The position numbers and the translations under genes were made by a program. Positions 28,517 through 37,980 of a DNA stretch of 64,000 nt are shown here, one piece after another. The notes under the pieces were generated by a model. It saw only the letters and a list, made by a program, of their open reading frames with translations, had not been told where the DNA came from and made no database searches. Numbering within the stretch: the stretch's first letter is position 1; each line of letters begins with the position of its first letter. Source of the stretch: Rhizobium sp. 16-449-1b (GTDB lineage Bacteria > Pseudomonadota > Alphaproteobacteria > Rhizobiales > Rhizobiaceae); NCBI RefSeq assembly GCF_017741935.1, contig NZ_JAGHMH010000013.1, positions 248,001 to 312,000 of the forward strand, read 5' to 3'.

Positions 28517-31197
28517 GGATGCTGCTCGGCAGACTGACTTGGGACGCTATTCCCTTCAATGAGCCAATTCCCCTTATTACTTCCCTCGTTGTCATCTTTG
28601 CCGTTGTAGCTATCCTGGGCATTGTAACGATCAAGTGCCTCTGGCCTTACCTTTGGCGCGAGTGGATCACGTCGGTCGACCACAAGCGGATCGGCATCAT
28701 GTACAGCATCCTCGGCCTCGTCATGCTTTTTCGCGGCTTCTCCGATGCGATATTGATGCGATCACATCTCGCGTTCGCGGCGGGCGAGGGGCAGGGGTAT
28801 CTTCCCCCCGATCACTACAACCAGATATTCACGGCCCACGGCGCGATCATGATCTTCTTCGTCGCGATGCCGCTTGTCATCGGCCTGATGAATTTCGTCG
28901 TGCCGCTCCAGCTTGGGGTGAGGGATGTCGCGTTCCCCACGCTCAACTCTGTGAGCTTTTGGCTGACTGCGTCGGGCGCCCTGCTGATCAATCTCAGCCT
29001 ATTTGTCGGTAATTTCGCGCGGACCGGGTGGCTCGTCTACCCCCCATTGAGCGAGCTGAAGTTCTCGCCTGACGTCGGGGTGGACTACTACCTCTGGGCC
29101 GTTCAGATATCCGGGGTCGGAACACTGCTTTCTGCGGTCAATCTCGTCACGACGATATTGAAGCTGCGGGCACCCGGAATGAGCTACGGCAGAATGACGG
29201 TTTTCTGCTGGACCGCGCTGGCCTCCAATCTTGTCATGCTGGCCGTATTTCCGGTGCTGACCGCGACGCTGGCGATGCTGACGCTCGATCGGTATCTCGG
29301 TTTCCACTTCTTCACGAACGACGGAGGCGGAAGCGCCATGATGTTCGTGAACCTGATCTGGATCTGGGGGCATCCGGAAGTCTACATTCTGGTGCTGCCC
29401 GCATTCGGCGTATATTCGGAGGTCGTCTCGACATTCTCCAGCAAGCCTCTGTTCGGATATCGCACTATGGTGATCGCCACGATGGCGATCTGCGTTCTCT
29501 CCTGCATGGTTTGGCTCCATCATTTCTTCACGATGGGAGCGAGTGCGGACGTCAACGGTTTCTTCGGGATCATGACGATGATCATCGCGGTCCCAACCGG
29601 AGCCAAGATCTTCAACTGGCTCTTCACGATGTATGGCGGACGCGTCCGCTTCACCGTGCCGATGCTGTGGTCCATCGGCTTCATGGTCACCTTCGTGATT
29701 GGCGGAATGACAGGCGTGCTGCTTGCCATCCCACCCGTCGATTTCCAGCTTCACAATTCACTGTTCCTGGTCGCCCATTTTCACAATGTGATCATCGGCG
29801 GCGTCGTCTTCGGCATCTTTGCCGGCTACACCTACTGGTTTCCGAAGGCATTCGGGTTCAGGCTTCATGACGGATGGGGCAAGGCGGCGTTTTGGTTTTG
29901 GATCGTTGGCTTCTATATCGCTTTCATGCCCCTCTATGTGATCGGACTGATGGGCGCGACGCGCCGAATGCAGCACTACGACGATCTTGGATGGCAGCCC
30001 TATATGGTGGTCGCATTCATCGGGGCAATTTGCATCCTGGTCGGTGTCGTTTGCCAGGCGGTGCAGCTGATCGTGTCCATCCTCCAGCGCCACAGCCTAA
30101 AGGATACGCTAGGCGACCCATGGGATGGCCGGTCGCTCGAATGGGCAACCACCTCGCCGCCGCCCGCGTTCAATTTTGCTGTTCTGCCCAACGTAAAGGG
30201 CGAGGAGGCTTACTGGGGAATGAAGCAGCGGGCCATCGCTCAACAGCACCTCGCAGAAGAACCGACCTATGAGAACATCGAGCTGCCGCGCAATAGTCCG
30301 CTCGGGTTTACCATCGCCTTCTTTGGAAGTTTCGTCGGTTTTGCGCTGATTTGGCATATCTGGTGGCTGGCGATCATGGGCACGGCCGGAACTTTCGCTG
30401 CGTTTGTCGCCTTCGCCTGGCGCCGCGAGTCCGAAACGATAATCCCGGCCGGCGATATCGCACGCTCTGACCGGGAGCGTCGCACATTGCTCGCGGCCGC
30501 TTTAAGCGGTATGTCGCCTCAGCGTATCGTGGAAGCCGCCTTCCAGAGGGGCGGCCAGGATCCGCACCGCCTGGGACATAGAAAGAGCGCCGATGGCGTC
30601 GCTGCCCCGATCTCGCCCTCGGCGTCCGGACCCGCCAGCAAGCATATCGTCGCTGGCTTCGGCTTCTGGCTGTTCCTTCTTTCGGACATCATCATGTTCT
30701 CGGCGTTGTTTGCCACATACGCCGTCCTCAAGAATGCGACGGCAGGAGGGCCGGCAGCCTCGCAATTGCTTGACATACGCAACGTCGGCATCGAGACAGT
30801 GGTGCTCGTATTTTCGAGCTTCACTTGCGGCGTCGCGTCATTGGCGGCAAAGCACAAGTCGATCGCTGTCGCACAGCTGTCTCTCGTGGTCACCGGCATT
30901 CTCGGTCTCATCTTTCTCGTCCTCGAGGTCAGGGAATTCAGTCATCTCCTTGCGATCGGGGCCGGGCCGGATCGTTCCGCTTTCCTGTCCGCGTTTTTCA
31001 CCCTCGTCGGATGCCACGGTCTCCATGTGCTGGCCGGCCTGATCTGGCTGGTGGTCATGCTGATGCAGATCCGGGTGCGAGGTTTCCGCCCCGAGGTAAG
31101 CCGCCGGCTGATGTGCTTTAGCCTGTTCTGGCATGCCCTGGATATCATATGGGTCGCGGTATTCACCCTTGTCTATCTTTACGGAGTGCTTCCATGA
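28513..31197 (+). CDS. cyoB: Fused cytochrome bo3 oxidase subunits I and III
   Basis: One 894-aa chain joins CyoB (about residues 1-660) and CyoC (about 700-894). Subunit I keeps all heme and CuB ligands: FTAHGAIMIFF, WGHPEVYILVLPAFG, WLHHFFTMG and HFHNVIIGGVVFG. The C-terminal part begins HIVAGFGFWLFLLSDIIMFS and has the five-helix CyoC pattern. E. coli encodes these separately (about 660 and 200 aa), so this is a gene fusion with a Pro/Ala-rich linker. It reduces O2 to water with quinol and pumps protons. The ATG at 28513 overlaps the cyoA stop; 28519 is an equally good start. There is no in-frame stop at the junction. Confidence 0.92.
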   Translation: MRMLLGRLTWDAIPFNEPIPLITSLVVIFAVVAILGIVTIKCLWPYLWREWITSVDHKRIGIMYSILGLVMLFRGFSDAILMRSHLAFAAGEGQGYLPPDHYNQIFTAHGAIMIFFVAMPLVIGLMNFVVPLQLGVRDVAFPTLNSVSFWLTASGALLINLSLFVGNFARTGWLVYPPLSELKFSPDVGVDYYLWAVQISGVGTLLSAVNLVTTILKLRAPGMSYGRMTVFCWTALASNLVMLAVFPVLTATLAMLTLDRYLGFHFFTNDGGGSAMMFVNLIWIWGHPEVYILVLPAFGVYSEVVSTFSSKPLFGYRTMVIATMAICVLSCMVWLHHFFTMGASADVNGFFGIMTMIIAVPTGAKIFNWLFTMYGGRVRFTVPMLWSIGFMVTFVIGGMTGVLLAIPPVDFQLHNSLFLVAHFHNVIIGGVVFGIFAGYTYWFPKAFGFRLHDGWGKAAFWFWIVGFYIAFMPLYVIGLMGATRRMQHYDDLGWQPYMVVAFIGAICILVGVVCQAVQLIVSILQRHSLKDTLGDPWDGRSLEWATTSPPPAFNFAVLPNVKGEEAYWGMKQRAIAQQHLAEEPTYENIELPRNSPLGFTIAFFGSFVGFALIWHIWWLAIMGTAGTFAAFVAFAWRRESETIIPAGDIARSDRERRTLLAAALSGMSPQRIVEAAFQRGGQDPHRLGHRKSADGVAAPISPSASGPASKHIVAGFGFWLFLLSDIIMFSALFATYAVLKNATAGGPAASQLLDIRNVGIETVVLVFSSFTCGVASLAAKHKSIAVAQLSLVVTGILGLIFLVLEVREFSHLLAIGAGPDRSAFLSAFFTLVGCHGLHVLAGLIWLVVMLMQIRVRGFRPEVSRRLMCFSLFWHALDIIWVAVFTLVYLYGVLP

Positions 31198-31574
31198 CCG
31201 AGAATGACCAAACCACGGCACCGAACGATCTGGCGCCCGGCGACGAGCATGACAGCTTTTTATCGGGACTGACGACCAATATCGTCGGATTGTTTCTGGC
31301 ACTGCTGCTGACGGCATTATCATTCTGGATAGCACGCAGCGACTTTCTTTGGATGTCCGGAATACCCGTGGGCCTGGCGGTGCTGGCGATCGCCCAAATC
31401 GGCATCCATCTTGTGTTCTTTCTCCATATCACGACAGGCCCGGACAACACGAACAACGCGCTGGCCCTCACATTCGGGATTCTGATCGTCTTCCTGATCG
31501 TCGTCGGATCGCTGTGGATCATGTCGAACCTGAACGGCAATCTGATGCCTATGGATCACATGATCCGGCCTTAA
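31194..31574 (+). CDS. cyoD: Cytochrome bo3 quinol oxidase subunit IV
   Basis: The 126-aa product has three transmembrane helices (VGLFLALLLTALSFWI, PVGLAVLAIAQIGIHLVFFL, ALTFGILIVFLIVVGSLWIM) and the CyoD hallmark HLVFFLHI. It supports assembly of subunit I and CuB. The ATG at 31194 overlaps the stop of the fused gene. No cyoE (heme O synthase) follows, so heme O must be made elsewhere in the genome. Confidence 0.9.
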   Translation: MTENDQTTAPNDLAPGDEHDSFLSGLTTNIVGLFLALLLTALSFWIARSDFLWMSGIPVGLAVLAIAQIGIHLVFFLHITTGPDNTNNALALTFGILIVFLIVVGSLWIMSNLNGNLMPMDHMIRP

Positions 31575-31682
31575 TGATTTAAGCAGAGGCCCCAAGATTA
31601 AGGCGCAGTCAGAGCTCCAAGATATGGGGAATCATCGTTCAATTTTAATGGTGGACGTGAGTGAGCCATCGGAGAAATATTC

Positions 31683-32108
31683 ATGTTCGCAGAATTTCTG
31701 CCTGCTCTCTCGCGCGTTGCTCTGGTCCCGAAAATCTGCGTGGCGTCGCTAACGCTGCTGTTCTTTTGTCTCAGCCTCGCCATCACGTTCGTGCGACTTC
31801 GCACCAAGGTACTTTTCTTCGGTGCCCCTGCCGATCCGACCAGCCTGTTGACGAAGCTGGTGCGGGCGCACGGGAACACAGCGGAATATGTCGGCCTCCT
31901 TGCCGTGCTAATCTTGTCGATTGGAAGCGAGCCGAGATCCAATGTCGTTACCGGGCTGATGATATTGGCATTGCTGGCGCGATTGCTTTTCGTCTTCGCA
32001 ATCCTGAGATGCCGAAGCCTGGAGATATTCGACCCGCTAAGGGCCCTCGCCGTAACAGGGACCTACTTAGCAGGGTTGGGTCTCGGAGTAGCGCTGCTCG
32101 TCTCGTGA
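31683..32108 (+). CDS. MAPEG-family membrane protein
   Basis: The 141-aa integral membrane protein has four predicted helices and the MAPEG features RLRTKVLFFG and RAHGNTAEYVGLLAVLIL (glutathione-site-like R-x-H-x-N-x2-E). MAPEG members are glutathione S-transferases or peroxidases, though the bacterial YecN branch is uncharacterised. GGAG precedes the ATG. It follows cyoD by 108 bases in the same direction and could be read through from the cyo operon. Confidence 0.8.
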   Translation: MFAEFLPALSRVALVPKICVASLTLLFFCLSLAITFVRLRTKVLFFGAPADPTSLLTKLVRAHGNTAEYVGLLAVLILSIGSEPRSNVVTGLMILALLARLLFVFAILRCRSLEIFDPLRALAVTGTYLAGLGLGVALLVS

Positions 32109-32177
32109 AAAGCGATTGAATACCAACAGCGGGTACGCTCATGGCTCAGGATCCTATTCTGCATTCAGTGGCCTGCA

Positions 32178-33167
32178 TCAACTCCTACTCCCTAACGTAC
32201 GTCTGCGGCCGTGATCCCTTGAATATGCTGCGGGTGTACATCCTACGCGATCGCGGAATCGCCTGGTAAAGTGGCTCTGGTCGGCGAACCCCGTCATCAA
32301 AGCGATCTCTGCGAGCGGTATCTTCGTATCGGTGATGAGTGATCGCGCCCGCTCGATCCTGCTTTGCTCAACGAAATCGATTGGCGTCATACCTGTGGTG
32401 CGCTTGAACAGGCGGATGAAATGAAACCGGCTTACGTTGACAACCCCTGCGAGTTCCGCGAGCCCAATGGAACGATCGAGATTGTCTTCGATATATTCCG
32501 TCAGTCGCGTGATCTCATGTTTGCCAAGGCGAGGCTCGCCACTACGCTCGATTGCCTCGAAAGTATTGTAGGTTCGCAGAAGGTGGATAGCCAATGCAGC
32601 CGATAGAGTGTCAACCATCAACCTCTGAGTCGGGTGAGGGCTTTTTTGAGCCTCTAACAACAAGGTCAGCCCAAGATGCATGATCGTCGCGTCCCGTGCT
32701 TCGAAAACGTTGCGGAGTTCTACCGGTAAAGGTCCCCGCCAATCGCATTCCTCCGCAGCGTTTGCGACCAACGAAATAGGAATTCTGAGGCGAGCCGACT
32801 GGCCCGTGTCCCCTTCCCAGGTTGAGTCGTATCCCGCCGGCATCAGCAGCGACATTCCTGTCGACATGACTCCTCGATGCACTTTGCCTTCCCGAATTTG
32901 CGTCAACTTTGACGACCCGGAAGGGCAGAAGGTTATCATGTGATGGTCGAGCCCCGCGTAGCTCTCGGAGATATTGAAATGTGGGCTATGCACGTCCAGG
33001 GTGACGCCGCCCCAGCCTCTGTCGCGTGTCGTAATGACAGGCTTATAAGGGCGGCGGTCGAGAATATCGTCGATACTCAGCAGCGGTAGCGCTTCGCCCG
33101 CGGATGACAAACGACGAACGCCGTCGCTGGCGGCGTGGCTCAACTTTGCGGGCGGGTGAAACTTCAT
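32178..33167 (-). CDS. AraC-family transcriptional regulator
   Basis: The 329-aa regulator has a C-terminal AraC HTH pair (IGLAELAGVVNVSRFHFIRL then FKRTTGMTPIDFVEQSRIER, and IPLAEIALMTGFADQSHFTR then RFRDRVGCTPAAYSR). An N-terminal cupin-like sensing part precedes it. ATG 33167 is preferred over a TTG 36 bases upstream. It is transcribed in the same direction as the YdeP-like gene 129 bases upstream, which it may regulate. The effector is unknown. Confidence 0.88.
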   Translation of the reverse strand: MKFHPPAKLSHAASDGVRRLSSAGEALPLLSIDDILDRRPYKPVITTRDRGWGGVTLDVHSPHFNISESYAGLDHHMITFCPSGSSKLTQIREGKVHRGVMSTGMSLLMPAGYDSTWEGDTGQSARLRIPISLVANAAEECDWRGPLPVELRNVFEARDATIMHLGLTLLLEAQKSPHPTQRLMVDTLSAALAIHLLRTYNTFEAIERSGEPRLGKHEITRLTEYIEDNLDRSIGLAELAGVVNVSRFHFIRLFKRTTGMTPIDFVEQSRIERARSLITDTKIPLAEIALMTGFADQSHFTRRFRDRVGCTPAAYSRDHGRRRTLGSRS

Positions 33168-33296
33168 CGTATTGGCCCCAACGTGTTCTCGGTCACAAAA
33201 CAAGGAAATATCTCAAAAAGTACTATTTATTCCCGTTCGCGTCCAATGCGGTCTCAGGCGATGGGATTATGTCAGTTTTCGAGATGCCAACAACGT

Positions 33297-35603
33297 TTAG
33301 TCATCGGCGCTTCTCCGCACGTCGACATGCACGCCCTTGTATGATGGAGTGCCAGATTTCCTGTCATGGTGATCAAGCGACACAACGACGTTAAGTTCGG
33401 GATAATACCCCGCGATAGATCCGGCAGGAATGTTGTATTCTACGGCGATAAGCCCTCGCGCGGCTCGCTCGTTTCCTTTACCGACACCGGTGTTGCCCGC
33501 AAAAACCACATCGACTCTGTCGCCTTCTTTCAGACCTCTCGTCTCAAGATCACGATGGTTCATGAAGATGATATCACGACGCCCGAAGACGCCACGATAT
33601 CGGTCGTCGAGACTATAGATGGTGGTGTTATACTGATCATGACTCCGGATCGTCATGAGTACGAGAGCGCCGGGGTGGTTCAAAGCTGGATCCTCGTCCA
33701 GACCGGACGACACGATAAAATTTGCCCTCCCATTGGCCGTGTTCCAACGACGCTCCGATGCGGCGACGATGAGACGGAAGCCGCCTTTTGCGCGGACCCG
33801 TCGATTGAAATCCTGAAACTCGGGAAAGACAATCTCGATTTTGTCGCGGATCGCGTCGTAATTGGCGACCAGTCCGTCCCAGTCGATGCCGTATCGGTCA
33901 CCCAGGGTCGCCTTCGCAATGCTCGCAATGATCGACGGTTCCGAGCGGAGATCAGGACTTGGCGGCCGAAGGAAGCCGCGAGAGGCGTGAACCATCGACA
34001 TCGAGTCCTCGACCGTGATGGACTGCGGCCCTCCAGCCTGGATATCGACGTCCGTCCTGCCAAGAACCGGCAACACGATCGTCGTCTTCGCGGTCAGAAG
34101 GTGCGTTCGATTGAGCTTGGTCGCAAGATGGACGGCGAGATCAAGTTTCCGGATCGCGGGATAGGTGGCGTCCGGATCTGGCATCGCGACTGCAAAGTTG
34201 CCGCCAAGGCAGATAAGGACCTTCGAGCGTCCCGCGATGATCGCCTCCATGGTCTCCACGGCGTTGTGGCCCTTGGCCGCTGGCGGCCGGAATCCGAAAG
34301 CCCGCTCGATACCTCCGAGGAGCGCCTGGTTCGGAATTTCCGTTATCCCGACCGTCCGATCGCCTTGGACGTTCGAATGCCCGCGGATCGGAGCAATGCC
34401 TGCGCCCTGCCGGCCCATGTTGCCCCTGAGCAGGAGCAGGTTGGCGAGCTGCTGGACGTTGCCGGTCCCGTTGAGATGCTGTGTCAGGCCCATCCCGTAG
34501 CATGCGATGACGTTTTTCGCCTTCAGGTAGACATCCACCGCACTCTCGATGGCTTCTCTCGTCAGGCCGGATACCGTCAGGATGGTTTCCCACGAGGTCG
34601 TTTCGATATCGCGTCGGAGTTCGTCGAAGCCAGCGGTATGTTCGACGATGAATTCACGATCGAGGACCCCGCTGCCCCCCGAGCAGATGTCGGCGGCATC
34701 GCGTTCGAAGATCGATTTCATCATGCCCTTCAGGATGGCAAGATCGCCTCCGGCTCTGACCTGATGGTAGGCGGATGCGATGTCTGTCGATGAGAAGGTC
34801 GCCATCTCGATCGGATTCTGCGGCGCGGCAAAACGCTCGAGCGCCCGTTCCTTCAGCGGATTGAAGACGATGATCGGCGTTCCGCGTCGCGCCGCGTCGT
34901 GAAGCGTCGTCATCATCCGGGGATGGTTGGTTCCGGGATTATGTCCAAAACTGAAGATCGCATCGGCGTGATCGAAGTCTTCCAGTGTCACCGTTCCCTT
35001 TCCGACCCCGATCGACTCCGGCAGGCCCACGCTCGTCGCCTCGTGGCACATGTTGGAGCAGTCTGGGAAGTTGTTCGTGCCATAGGCGCGAACGAAGAGT
35101 TGATAGAGGAATGCGGCCTCGTTGGAAGCCCGGCCGGACGTATAGAATTCGGCCATGTTTGGATCCGGCAAAGTAGCAAGCGCGTCCCCGATCAGCGCAA
35201 ACGCCTGGTCCCATCCGATCGGCCGATAGTGATCCGTGTCGGCGTCGTAGATCATCGGCTCCGTCAGCCGGCCCTGATCCTCAAGCTTGTGGTCAGACCA
35301 TGCCCACAGTTCGGATACCGCATGCTCACTGAAGAATTCAGGCGTTACACGTTTGGCTGTCGACTCCCACGTGATGGCCTTGGCGCCGTTTTCGCAGAAT
35401 TCGAACGAGGACGTGTGCTTGGGATCCGGCCAGGCACAGCCGGGGCAGTCGAAGCCTTCCGGCTGGTTTGCCTTAAGAAGCATCGCCGTGCCTTCTGCAA
35501 CGACCTGTTGATGCTTCAGGGTTTTTGCGACCGCCAGTAGGGCGCCCCAGCCACCAGCCGGTTCTTTGTAGGTTTTTATGCCTTCAGGTCGTTTCTTCTT
35601 CAT
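33297..35603 (-). CDS. YdeP/FdhF-type molybdopterin oxidoreductase (copy 1)
   Basis: The 768-aa protein belongs to the YdeP group of the formate-dehydrogenase-like molybdenum enzymes. It has FDCPGCAWPDP at the N-terminus, SGRASNEAAFLYQLFVRAYG, NMCHEATSVGL, GLTQHLNGTGNVQQLANLLL, GIAPIRGHSNVQGDRTVGI and a C-terminal cofactor domain (QYNTTIYSLDDRYRGV). E. coli YdeP contributes to acid resistance; its substrate is not settled. It is cytoplasmic, with no Tat signal. It follows the Na+/H+ antiporter gene by 42 bases, suggesting a shared pH or redox stress role. A second copy lies at 48197-50488. Confidence 0.85.
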   Translation of the reverse strand: MKKKRPEGIKTYKEPAGGWGALLAVAKTLKHQQVVAEGTAMLLKANQPEGFDCPGCAWPDPKHTSSFEFCENGAKAITWESTAKRVTPEFFSEHAVSELWAWSDHKLEDQGRLTEPMIYDADTDHYRPIGWDQAFALIGDALATLPDPNMAEFYTSGRASNEAAFLYQLFVRAYGTNNFPDCSNMCHEATSVGLPESIGVGKGTVTLEDFDHADAIFSFGHNPGTNHPRMMTTLHDAARRGTPIIVFNPLKERALERFAAPQNPIEMATFSSTDIASAYHQVRAGGDLAILKGMMKSIFERDAADICSGGSGVLDREFIVEHTAGFDELRRDIETTSWETILTVSGLTREAIESAVDVYLKAKNVIACYGMGLTQHLNGTGNVQQLANLLLLRGNMGRQGAGIAPIRGHSNVQGDRTVGITEIPNQALLGGIERAFGFRPPAAKGHNAVETMEAIIAGRSKVLICLGGNFAVAMPDPDATYPAIRKLDLAVHLATKLNRTHLLTAKTTIVLPVLGRTDVDIQAGGPQSITVEDSMSMVHASRGFLRPPSPDLRSEPSIIASIAKATLGDRYGIDWDGLVANYDAIRDKIEIVFPEFQDFNRRVRAKGGFRLIVAASERRWNTANGRANFIVSSGLDEDPALNHPGALVLMTIRSHDQYNTTIYSLDDRYRGVFGRRDIIFMNHRDLETRGLKEGDRVDVVFAGNTGVGKGNERAARGLIAVEYNIPAGSIAGYYPELNVVVSLDHHDRKSGTPSYKGVHVDVRRSADD

Positions 35604-35645
35604 CGTTTTCACTCACGGTTGGGAGGCAGGCCAGGGCTAGCAGAG

Positions 35646-37274
35646 TCAAGAAGAACTGAAACGGGACTCCATGAGGTCCACTTCGCGGATCAGGCGGGAA
35701 GCGATTTCTTCAGGGAGCTGGTTGGAGCGGGCCGCCTTGTAGATTTCGATGCGTTCGGCGCGTATGGCCGCCAGATGGAGCTCGCGCTCGATATCCCTGA
35801 TATCTGTGTCTTCGAGCTCGGTGGGGTCCGATGGCGCAGCGGAATGCTGACGATAGGCAGACAAGACTCTTGCCGCTGTGTCGCGATGGATATCGTCGGC
35901 GAGGCCGGGAGCCAGCTCACGAAGTTTCTGTTCTACCGCGGAAATCGCTGCCTGTGTCGCCGCGGCGCGGGCCTGAACCTCTTCCTGGTGGACCTTGTAT
36001 TGGGATTGAAGCCGCACGCCTTTGAGGACGATGGGAAGGCCGAGGTTTGCCACGACAAGCGATAGTACGATGACGCCGGCCGCAAGGAAGATGACGAGAT
36101 CCCGCGATGGAAACGGCGATCCATTGTCGAGCGTGATCGGGAGCGCGAACGCGCCGGCCAATGTGACTGCGCCGCGGACGCCCGCAAGCGAGGTCGCCGC
36201 GACGAGCCTCCAGTTCGGCATTGCGAAACCGGCATCGGCCTTGGCTTCGCGAAACAGAAGCATCCGCAATGTGACCCACGCCCAGGTCGCCCTCAGGACC
36301 ATAAGTGCAAGCAATATGGCTACGACGTAGATTGCGAGCCAAAAAGTGCCCGGATTTCCTGTCTCCTGCACGGCCTCCGATGCGCCTACAAAGATCGACG
36401 GAAGTTGCTGCCCTAGAACGACGAAGATGGCACCGTTGCCGGCAAATTGGAGCGCGTCCCATACAGCCGCCCGCTGCAGCCGTGTGATTGGCAATGCTCG
36501 TCCCGATCGCTCTTCCCAACCCATGACAACGCCTGCTGCAACGGCAGCAAGGATTCCGGACGCGTCCGCCCGTTCCGCCAGCATATAGGCGGCGAAGGGG
36601 ATCAGCAGGCTGATGAGGATCTGCGACCCAGTTTCCTCGCCGAAACGCCGTGATATCAGGTCCTTACCCGTCGTGGCCACAAGCGCCACGGCCGCTCCAA
36701 TCGCTACCCCTACGATGGCGATCCAGACAAACGTTGTCGATGCTTCCAGCAACGAGAAGGTGCCGGTCGTCGCGGCGGCGATCGCGAAGCGCATGCAAAC
36801 CAGACCGGAAGCATCGTTGAGAAGCGACTCTCCTTCCAGGATGTGGATCAGCCGCTTTGTAATGGGTAACCGGCTCACGATGGCGGACACGGCGACCGCG
36901 TCCGTTGGCGAAATAGCTGATGCGAGAGCGAATGCGACGGCCAATGGCATGGACGGGATCATCCAGTGGATGAAAGTACCTGCTCCAAGGACCGTGAAAA
37001 ACACCAGACCGAAAGCAAGAGCCGCGATCGTGCCCTTATCCCGCAGAAGACCCTCCTTGGGAGTTCGCCAGCCGTCAAGGAAGAGCAGGGGCGCGAGAAA
37101 CAGAAGGAATGTTGGCGGATCAAGCTCGACACGAAGGTCAAATGCGAGCGCGGCGACAGCCCCGAGCAAGATCTGCACAAAAGGAATAGGAAGGCGGAGC
37201 GGCAACATTCTCGCCAGGATACTGCTGACGACGACAAGGGCGATCAGAACAAGGCTAACGGCAATGGCTTCCAC
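35646..37274 (-). CDS. CPA1-family Na+/H+ antiporter
   Basis: The 542-aa inner-membrane antiporter has about 12 helices. The CPA1 core motifs are FALASAISPTDAVAVSAIVS, LEGESLLNDASGLV (the Asn-Asp ion-binding pair) and LAGVRGAVTLAGAFALP. The last 150 residues form a charged cytoplasmic helical tail, as in bacterial NhaP-like proteins. It exchanges Na+ (or K+) for protons. It is upstream of and close to the YdeP-like gene, and downstream of nrsF by 55 bases in the same direction, so read-through from the bufferin operon is possible. Confidence 0.88.
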   Translation of the reverse strand: MEAIAVSLVLIALVVVSSILARMLPLRLPIPFVQILLGAVAALAFDLRVELDPPTFLLFLAPLLFLDGWRTPKEGLLRDKGTIAALAFGLVFFTVLGAGTFIHWMIPSMPLAVAFALASAISPTDAVAVSAIVSRLPITKRLIHILEGESLLNDASGLVCMRFAIAAATTGTFSLLEASTTFVWIAIVGVAIGAAVALVATTGKDLISRRFGEETGSQILISLLIPFAAYMLAERADASGILAAVAAGVVMGWEERSGRALPITRLQRAAVWDALQFAGNGAIFVVLGQQLPSIFVGASEAVQETGNPGTFWLAIYVVAILLALMVLRATWAWVTLRMLLFREAKADAGFAMPNWRLVAATSLAGVRGAVTLAGAFALPITLDNGSPFPSRDLVIFLAAGVIVLSLVVANLGLPIVLKGVRLQSQYKVHQEEVQARAAATQAAISAVEQKLRELAPGLADDIHRDTAARVLSAYRQHSAAPSDPTELEDTDIRDIERELHLAAIRAERIEIYKAARSNQLPEEIASRLIREVDLMESRFSSS

Positions 37275-37329
37275 CCGATGTCCCTTATTTTACAGAGTTA
37301 ATCGTTCGTTGTTGCGGCACGACACATGT

Positions 37330-37980
37330 TCAATCAGTTGGATGGCGACGCGAAACCTTTCGGCTCAGCAGCGAGGCTGTTCCCGCAAGCAAGGCTGCTG
37401 TACCGAGGTTCCATCCGAGGACCATGATTGTCGCGTCCAGTGGATGAAACATGGCGAGCGCCGAGCAGGTGACACCGGATACCGCCAGACTTCCAAGCAG
37501 TGTGATGCCGACAGGCCGGAGAAGCGCCGCGTAGCGGAGCATGGCGATCATCATCAACGAGAGTGGGGCGCTGGTCACAACGAGAGTGAGCAGGCAGCTT
37601 GACGCCGCTTCAACTGTGACGGCACCGGGCGGAAGCTCGACCCAACCTGCAAAACACTGGTAGCCGATAGTGGACATCCAGACGGCAAGGGCGGGAAGCG
37701 GCAACAACATCCAGAGTCTTGAGCGATCGGGCAGGCTGATGAAGAAGGTCGCGATCGCTGCCAGGACGCCCGTGGCAAGCGACGACAGCATGCCCGTCAA
37801 GAACATCACATCCTTCAGCCGCTCGCCGAACTGGGGACGCGGACCATGGATTGCTGTCAGAAGCAACATCAGTCCAAGCGTCATCAACACCCACGCGGCC
37901 GAGCGGATCAGCGGCGGCCGAAGTCGCTTCACCGGTTTGACATTGTCCGCAAGAGAGCGGATCAGATCGGCGGTTTCCAT
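37330..37980 (-). CDS. nrsF: NrsF, membrane anti-sigma factor (DUF1109)
   Basis: The 216-aa protein has a short cytoplasmic N-terminus followed by six hydrophobic helices. This is the DUF1109/NrsF layout, in which the membrane protein holds SigF inactive until heavy metal or redox stress is sensed, probably through cysteines. Cysteines are visible in helices 3 to 5 (GYQCFAGW, ASSCLL, VTCSAL). The start overlaps the sigF stop (TGATG), as for an anti-sigma partner. It is the last gene of the bufferin operon. Confidence 0.85.
   Translation of the reverse strand: METADLIRSLADNVKPVKRLRPPLIRSAAWVLMTLGLMLLLTAIHGPRPQFGERLKDVMFLTGMLSSLATGVLAAIATFFISLPDRSRLWMLLPLPALAVWMSTIGYQCFAGWVELPPGAVTVEAASSCLLTLVVTSAPLSLMMIAMLRYAALLRPVGITLLGSLAVSGVTCSALAMFHPLDATIMVLGWNLGTAALLAGTASLLSRKVSRRHPTD

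Noticed and set aside
36866-36891. GTAACC inside the antiporter gene as another SigF promoter
   Set aside because: At 16 bases on the sequence reads CACG instead of CGAA, and it points against the gene.
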